A DNA stretch of 64,000 bases from Chryseobacterium limigenitum. Lineage in GTDB: Bacteria; Bacteroidota; Bacteroidia; Flavobacteriales; Weeksellaceae. The position numbers and the translations under genes were made by a program. The notes beneath the pieces are model-generated. The model ran no database searches. It saw only the letters and a program-made list of their open reading frames with translations, and was not told where the DNA came from. The stretch spans positions 1 through 64,000 of the forward strand of contig NZ_FPKW01000014.1 of NCBI RefSeq assembly GCF_900114875.1, written 5' to 3'. This document shows positions 59,138-64,000 of the stretch, piece after piece (the stretch's first letter is position 1; each line of letters starts with the position of its first letter).

Positions 59138-60496
59138 TTATTGGGCAAGTTTTGTTATAGAAAGTCCTCCATAATTCACAATATTGTTTGTTGTAGCATT
59201 GCAACTGAAACGCACTCGTACTTGATCTCCTACATTCAGGAAGCCTGTCCAGTATAATGTATTGCCATTATCTACAATTGTACCTGCCAGGTCAGCATAG
59301 GTGTGTCTAATCATTGTATTCCAGCTTGTTCCGCCATCAGTACTTTTTTCATAATAAGCTGCGGTATGCCAGGTAGGTGTTGCCGTTCCTGTGCTAACAT
59401 GGGTATTAGAATTTTGCATAACTATTATATAAATACCTCCCATATTTGCAGGAACCGTAAAAACATTATTATTCCAGGCATTATATACATCAAGACTCTC
59501 ATTGGTAAATTGACCAATGGCCGCATTAGGTATAAACTGACCTCCTACATTTTGTGTTCCCGGTGCGTTTGTAATTACAACTGCTCTGGATGTTCCTGCA
59601 TCTGAGGGTAAAGAATTTACATATCCTAGAACTCCATTATTATCTGCAACAACAGTTCTGGTCGCTGTGAAGGTTTGATCTTGAACTGCTGATAAGCCGC
59701 CTGAGCTTGTTGTGTTATGTGCATTTGCTGCACCATTTAGTGGTAACTGATGTATTCTTGCGATACCATCTACATCCAGTTTTTCTGTTCCTACATTGTT
59801 ATCTCCTATTTTCACGTTTCCAATAGGTGTAATGAACATTCTTAGTTGTCCTGCCACGTTACCTCCCGGAGTTGTAGAAAAACTTATATCAGAAGGCAAT
59901 GTCGTAGAGCCGGTCCCAAGGACAAGTCGGGTACTGTTTCCACTTGCTAACATCTGAGCATCTCCGTTTCTGAACTGCTGGATATAAAAATTGCTGTCGT
60001 TTCCTCCTAAAAAACCAATAGTAGCTTCACCACCATTGGTCAGTAGGTTTTGTACAATAATCCTGCCATCGGGATCCCATGTAGATGTTTGGTTTGTTCC
60101 TGTGAAATTTAAAGAAAAATCGTTAAGCGTTAAAGTACGGCTATTAGTTAAGGAACCATCGGTATTGTAAATGTTGGTAGAAGATTTCACGGTCTGCCAT
60201 AATGTTCCATCGAAATAATAATAGCCTGCATTGATAACATTTACCGTTTGTCCTGCCGGAGCAATATCTGCAGCTGTTACATAAACCAAAGCTCCTTGTT
60301 GCAAAACAGTATAGCTTTTTGCTCTTAATTGCTCTCCTGTAAGTCTTGGAGCTATCACTCCATCCAGAGATGAAATAACTGTAGGTTTCCCTACCACATC
60401 TAGTGTAGCCTGAGGCGTTGCTGTGTTAACACCTACCTGCGAGAAAGCTAATCCTGAGACGAATAAGATTCCTGATAATAAAAAGTTTTTTTTCAT
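59138..60496 (-). CDS. Secreted protein with C-terminal C1q-like fold
   Basis: 452 residues with a signal peptide (NFLLSGILFVSGLAFSQ) and the common flavobacterial start QVGVNTATPQATLDVVGKPT. Middle part is Gly/Asn/Thr-rich and strand-like, resembling tail-fibre or collagen-like stalks (KIGDNNVGTEKLDVDGIARI). The last about 140 residues (FTVPANMGGIYIIVMQNSNT, WTGFLNVGDQVRVRF) look like a C1q/TNF-type beta-sandwich. Probably cell-surface or exported; function unknown. Confidence 0.75.
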   Translation of the reverse strand: MKKNFLLSGILFVSGLAFSQVGVNTATPQATLDVVGKPTVISSLDGVIAPRLTGEQLRAKSYTVLQQGALVYVTAADIAPAGQTVNVINAGYYYFDGTLWQTVKSSTNIYNTDGSLTNSRTLTLNDFSLNFTGTNQTSTWDPDGRIIVQNLLTNGGEATIGFLGGNDSNFYIQQFRNGDAQMLASGNSTRLVLGTGSTTLPSDISFSTTPGGNVAGQLRMFITPIGNVKIGDNNVGTEKLDVDGIARIHQLPLNGAANAHNTTSSGGLSAVQDQTFTATRTVVADNNGVLGYVNSLPSDAGTSRAVVITNAPGTQNVGGQFIPNAAIGQFTNESLDVYNAWNNNVFTVPANMGGIYIIVMQNSNTHVSTGTATPTWHTAAYYEKSTDGGTSWNTMIRHTYADLAGTIVDNGNTLYWTGFLNVGDQVRVRFSCNATTNNIVNYGGLSITKLAQ

Positions 60497-60947
60497 AGTA
60501 TTAGTTATTGTTTGGTTATTAACTCAGCTTTGCCGATAAATTTTTTCGCAAAAATACATGTTGTACAGAACTTCTGACAAAAGATAGAGAATAGGAATTC
60601 ATAAATCCCATAAACCATAAATATTGTTAAAAATCTGATTTACAGTATTCATATTTTGTAAATCAGCATTTTGAGTGGATGGTAAACCAAGAGATTAACC
60701 GTGAAATTATAAAACGAAAAACGGATCATTGAGATTCCTTTTTTGTTTAATCAAATTTTTAATGCTGACAATATATGTGAATACTTTACCTAAAAATGAC
60801 TGCTGCATTTGCTGAAAAAAGCACTTGTCAGGGAACCCTAATTAAATGTATATTTATCTTTGAAAAGTACTTTATTAAAAGTAAATATTTTTCTTATTTT
60901 TTATATAAACAATAAAGATATTTCACTGATCTAATCTATTAATACAC
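60497..60947. other. Intergenic region between divergent genes
   Basis: 451 bases, AT-rich; no ORF, repeat or clear hairpin. Must hold both promoters. Confidence 0.5.
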
Positions 60948-62573
60948 ATGACAAGAATTTTTCAGCTTCTATTATTTCTTTTTTTTGCAGTTAATTGCTC
61001 CGGCCCGAAAAAACAAGAAAAGTATACTCAGGAATCTGTACAGAAAGAAATTGACAAGCTGGAAGATTTACAGTACACAGATAATCCTACAGCGATTATG
61101 AACATGACCAAAGAGATTAAAAAAAAGGCCAAAGCAATCAATTTTGATTTAGGTGTTTTTAATTGCAATTTGTTAATAATGTCGAATCTCCATTCTCTCG
61201 GAAAATATAAAGAAATGATTTCACTGGGGAAAGAAAATGATGTGTTGATCAGTACCGTAAAAAACAGCTATGATCTAGCTCAATATTATACTAGTATGGG
61301 CACAGCTTATTCAAACTTGGGATTAGTTGATGAAGGGCGTAGTTATTTAAACAAAGCTCTGGAATATAACAATAAAGTTCCGAAAAGCAATGAAAAATAT
61401 CTTCAGTTAGCTACCATATATGGCATTTTAGCTTTTGATGTAGCCATGAGAAATAAGTCACTTCTTCCAGGGCCAACAAAAAAATACTATCTGAAAGAAT
61501 TATGGGCGCTCAAACAAGTTGATGACAGTGATAAATTCAAGAGTAAGAAAAACCGGATATTGTCTTTCCTTTATCTAAATTTGGGTATAATCAGTAACCA
61601 GCAGAATAGGGCGGACGAGGCAGAGAATTATTTTCATAAGTCTCTTGATGTATGTAAAAAGTTTGGGATAACGAAAGAAACACCACTTATAGTCCATAAT
61701 GAAATGTCGTGGCTTTTATATGATCAGAAAAGATATGACAGTTGTATTGTATATGCCTATAAAGGTCTGATTTTTGAAAAAAACAACAGTAAAGCCACCG
61801 TGAGAAGAGACCTTTATGAAGTATTATACAAATCTTATTCAGAAAAGGGAGATGCCGAGAATTCTTCAAAGTATACCAAACTTTATATGAAGCTTAATGA
61901 CAGTATCCTTGATGCCCAGGAAGTAGCTATCAACGAGCCTGTTAAAAATTTGATAGAAAAAAAAGAGGATGATCATAAAGATAATCTGACTATAATTCTT
62001 GTAATCATCGGGGGCGTTGCTGCTGCATTGGCAATCCTTATATTCTTTTTGTGGCGAAGAAACCAAAAGGTACTGCATTCCAGATATGAAAAAATCATCA
62101 CGGAACTTAAATATAAGGATAAAAAGATTTTGGTTTTTGAACAAAATACGGATCTAAAGACAATAGAATTTGAAAGGAAATCTTACATTCATGATAACAC
62201 CATCAATCAGTTACTATTAAAACTGGATAAGTTTGAAAAGTCAGAACGTTTCCTTAAAAAAGATATGAACCTTTCTTATCTTGCCAGCTCGTTTGATACC
62301 AATCCCAATTATCTTTCAACGATAATCAATCAGCATAAAGGCAAAAATTTCAATAATTATCTTAATGGTCTTAGAATACACTATCTTGTCAAAGTATTAT
62401 ATAAAGAACCCATATTCAGACAATATAAGATTTCTTATTTATCCGAGTACTGTGGCTTTGCCTCACGAGATGTTTTTGGGATAGCATTCAAAAAAGAAAC
62501 TGGAATGACTCCATCTTATTTCATTGATCAATTAAAAATTGATCTACAAAATGATGTAGAAAAAACTTGTTAG
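60948..62573 (+). CDS. TPR membrane regulator with AraC-type HTH
   Basis: 541 residues. Lipoprotein-like signal (LLLFLFFAVNCSGPK), TPR-like helices to about residue 330 (YYTSMGTAYSNLGLVDEGRS, YLNLGIISNQQNRADEAENY), a membrane segment at about 347-369 (LTIILVIIGGVAAALAILIF), and a C-terminal AraC DNA-binding domain (NLSYLASSFDTNPNYLSTII, then YCGFASRDVFGIAFKKETGM). The family is widespread in Flavobacteriia as a surface-signal regulator. The divergent secreted-protein gene is a possible target. Confidence 0.88.
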   Translation: MTRIFQLLLFLFFAVNCSGPKKQEKYTQESVQKEIDKLEDLQYTDNPTAIMNMTKEIKKKAKAINFDLGVFNCNLLIMSNLHSLGKYKEMISLGKENDVLISTVKNSYDLAQYYTSMGTAYSNLGLVDEGRSYLNKALEYNNKVPKSNEKYLQLATIYGILAFDVAMRNKSLLPGPTKKYYLKELWALKQVDDSDKFKSKKNRILSFLYLNLGIISNQQNRADEAENYFHKSLDVCKKFGITKETPLIVHNEMSWLLYDQKRYDSCIVYAYKGLIFEKNNSKATVRRDLYEVLYKSYSEKGDAENSSKYTKLYMKLNDSILDAQEVAINEPVKNLIEKKEDDHKDNLTIILVIIGGVAAALAILIFFLWRRNQKVLHSRYEKIITELKYKDKKILVFEQNTDLKTIEFERKSYIHDNTINQLLLKLDKFEKSERFLKKDMNLSYLASSFDTNPNYLSTIINQHKGKNFNNYLNGLRIHYLVKVLYKEPIFRQYKISYLSEYCGFASRDVFGIAFKKETGMTPSYFIDQLKIDLQNDVEKTC

Positions 62574-62912
62574 AAACGATTTTATGGACTGCCAAATTCT
62601 ATTATCTACTCATGATGATTTTACTTCGCGATATATGAAATGTAAATTTGATAAGTTTAATATGAAAACTGACGTAAAAAAAATTCAGCAGATTGTATTA
62701 GAATCAACAGTAAATTAATAAGCTTTGGTACAAAATGAACAAACTCTACACGATATCTTTTTTAACAAAACTTTAGTTGTTTCTGTAATTAACGTTCAAT
62801 TAGATATTTAATTATGTTGAAGTGTTAATTTTTTCAGAAAATAACGTTTATCGTTGCTGGAAAAGCTTTGTTGAATCTTTGTTTTAATATATTTGCAGTT
62901 CACATTTCAATT
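62574..62912. other. Intergenic region before gpsA
   Basis: Holds a 27-codon ORF (62636-62719, ending KTDVKKIQQIVLESTVN) of uncertain reality and probably the gpsA promoter. No hairpin seen. Confidence 0.4.
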
Positions 62913-63953
62913 ATGACGAAAAAGAAAACAATTTCAGAATCTTCAAATCCTAAAAAGAATAAAAAGGAAGTTTCCGTGGGTGTTGTGGGAAGTGGAAGTT
63001 TTGCAACAGCAATTGTAAAAATGCTTGTTGAGAACTGTAAATTAGTGCATTGGTGCGTAAGGAGTGAGTTTGTGAAAGGAGCAATCGAGCTTCGTGGCCA
63101 TAACCCGAACTATCTTACTGCGGCAACTTTCAATCTTAAAAATTTAAAATTAACAACAGATATCAACGAGTTGGTTTCTGCCTGTGATATTGTTGTTTTG
63201 GCGACACCGTCAATTTATTTATCTGATACATTAGATAAAATGAATTGTGATTATAAAGACAAAATTTTCGTTTCAGCAATCAAAGGTATTATTCCTAAAG
63301 TGAATGACGTGGTTGCCCATTATTTAAGAGACGAATTTAAAATTGGTTTTAGAAATCAGGCAGTAATTGCAGGACCTTGTCATGCAGAAGAAGTGGCGAT
63401 GGAAAGGCTTTCTTACCTTACCATAGCAACTGTGGAAGATGAGGTTTCTGAGAAATTGTTTAATATTTTCAATTCAGATTTTATAAAAGTACATTCTAGT
63501 AAAGATGTTTTGGGGAACGAATATAGCGCGATTCTTAAAAATATTTTCGCGATCGGTGCAGGTATTGCAAGTGGATTAGGTTATGGAGATAACTTTACGG
63601 CTGTTTTTGTATCCAACGCGATCCGTGAAATGGAAATTTTCCTGGAGGCGATCTATGAAGCACCGAGAGATGTTAACGAAAGTGCTTATTTAGGTGATTT
63701 ATTGGTAACGGCCTATTCATTATTTTCAAGAAACCGAAGCTTAGGAAACCTTATCGGAAAAGGATATACCGTAAAATCCGCGATCCAGTCGATGAACATG
63801 GTGGCGGAAGGTTATTACGCAGCAGATTCTATCTATAAAACAGCAAAACAGAAAAATCTTAAACTTCCGATTGTAGATACGATTTACGGAATTTTATATG
63901 AAGGTAAAAATGCAGAAAAACAGTTCAAAAAACTGACTGCAAAATTGAATTAG
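62913..63953 (+). CDS. gpsA: Glycerol-3-phosphate dehydrogenase [NAD(P)+]
   Basis: 346 residues from ATG 62913; an upstream extension from 62868 would use TTG and adds a hydrophobic tail not seen in the family. NAD-binding VGVVGSGSFATAIVKMLVEN (Gly-rich loop with Phe instead of the usual Trp), VLATPSIYLSDTL, IAGPCHAEEVA, the catalytic-Lys block GNEYSAILKNIFAIGAGIAS and the substrate-binding NLIGKGYTVKSAI. Makes sn-glycerol 3-phosphate for phospholipid synthesis. The gene is complete within the window. Confidence 0.93.
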   Translation: MTKKKTISESSNPKKNKKEVSVGVVGSGSFATAIVKMLVENCKLVHWCVRSEFVKGAIELRGHNPNYLTAATFNLKNLKLTTDINELVSACDIVVLATPSIYLSDTLDKMNCDYKDKIFVSAIKGIIPKVNDVVAHYLRDEFKIGFRNQAVIAGPCHAEEVAMERLSYLTIATVEDEVSEKLFNIFNSDFIKVHSSKDVLGNEYSAILKNIFAIGAGIASGLGYGDNFTAVFVSNAIREMEIFLEAIYEAPRDVNESAYLGDLLVTAYSLFSRNRSLGNLIGKGYTVKSAIQSMNMVAEGYYAADSIYKTAKQKNLKLPIVDTIYGILYEGKNAEKQFKKLTAKLN

Positions 63954-64000
63954 GGAAAATTTAGATCAAAATACAGAAACTTCGGTTTCGCTAAGGTTGA

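Overview
The window is AT-rich DNA from a member of Bacteroidota, class Flavobacteriia, most likely Chryseobacterium or a close relative. Evidence: the flavobacterial -7 box TAnnTTTG occurs upstream of many genes, Shine-Dalgarno sites are rare, and the gene content (DUF2931-like lipoprotein, TPR/LuxR regulators, terpene synthases, MoxR/vWA cluster) and dispersed intergenic repeats fit that group. Naming the genus is inference.

Layout. 1-2065: the 3' end of an IS3-type element has cut a DUF2235/Tle1-like phospholipase gene, followed by a lipoprotein that may be its immunity partner. 2191-5606: a small membrane protein with a poly-A frameshift, a DUF434 protein, tatD and deoD. 6013-13804: a compact operon with a RavA/MoxR AAA+ ATPase, a vWA plus beta-propeller-like protein, two membrane proteins (one with a TPR-like tail) and accessory proteins, matching the MoxR-vWA ternary conflict-system architecture.

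13966-29972 is the most unusual part, an RNA-repair and small-RNA island. It holds two tiny genes, an array of 14 tRNAs (plus one decayed tRNA) for 14 different amino acids, then YkuK-type RNase H fold protein, two ATP-grasp proteins, a cREC receiver-like protein, a T4 Rnl2-type RNA ligase, a metallophosphoesterase, two DEDDh exonucleases, a slipin and a TROVE/Ro60 protein. Around slipin and Ro60 lie RNAs in which the T-arm, a hairpin made from the two acceptor strands, and the D-arm occur in permuted order inside a long closing stem, as in tRNA-mimicking bacterial Y RNAs. One carries two such modules (23024-23296). An array of eight related units (28600-29935) shares a conserved stem motif, TG-YCGT opposite a bulged base. 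Three promoters of the island, and that of tatD, share TGCGTA (TGCGCA once) exactly 9 nt before the -7 box.

30000-34686: a TPR/LuxR membrane regulator is surrounded by several degenerate copies of a unit with a palindromic promoter-like element, very short ORFs and large hairpins, then two HTH proteins. 35425-39252: SulP transporter and a divergent EF-G. 39933-45927: a Ter stress cluster (HAD, PRTase, two TerD, TelA, unknown, TerC). 46034-51077: catalase-like protein, FKBP, lipoprotein, and an Rrf2 regulator with matching palindromes before itself and a divergent-function SDR/MBL pair. 51311-54559: small cassette-like genes separated by related repeats (Crp-type regulator, membrane protein, VOC remnant, TMEM175 channel). 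54659-63953: M23 peptidase, a decayed gene, two terpene synthases, a secreted protein, an AraC/TPR regulator and gpsA.

All functional statements come from reading motifs by eye; no database search or folding program was run.
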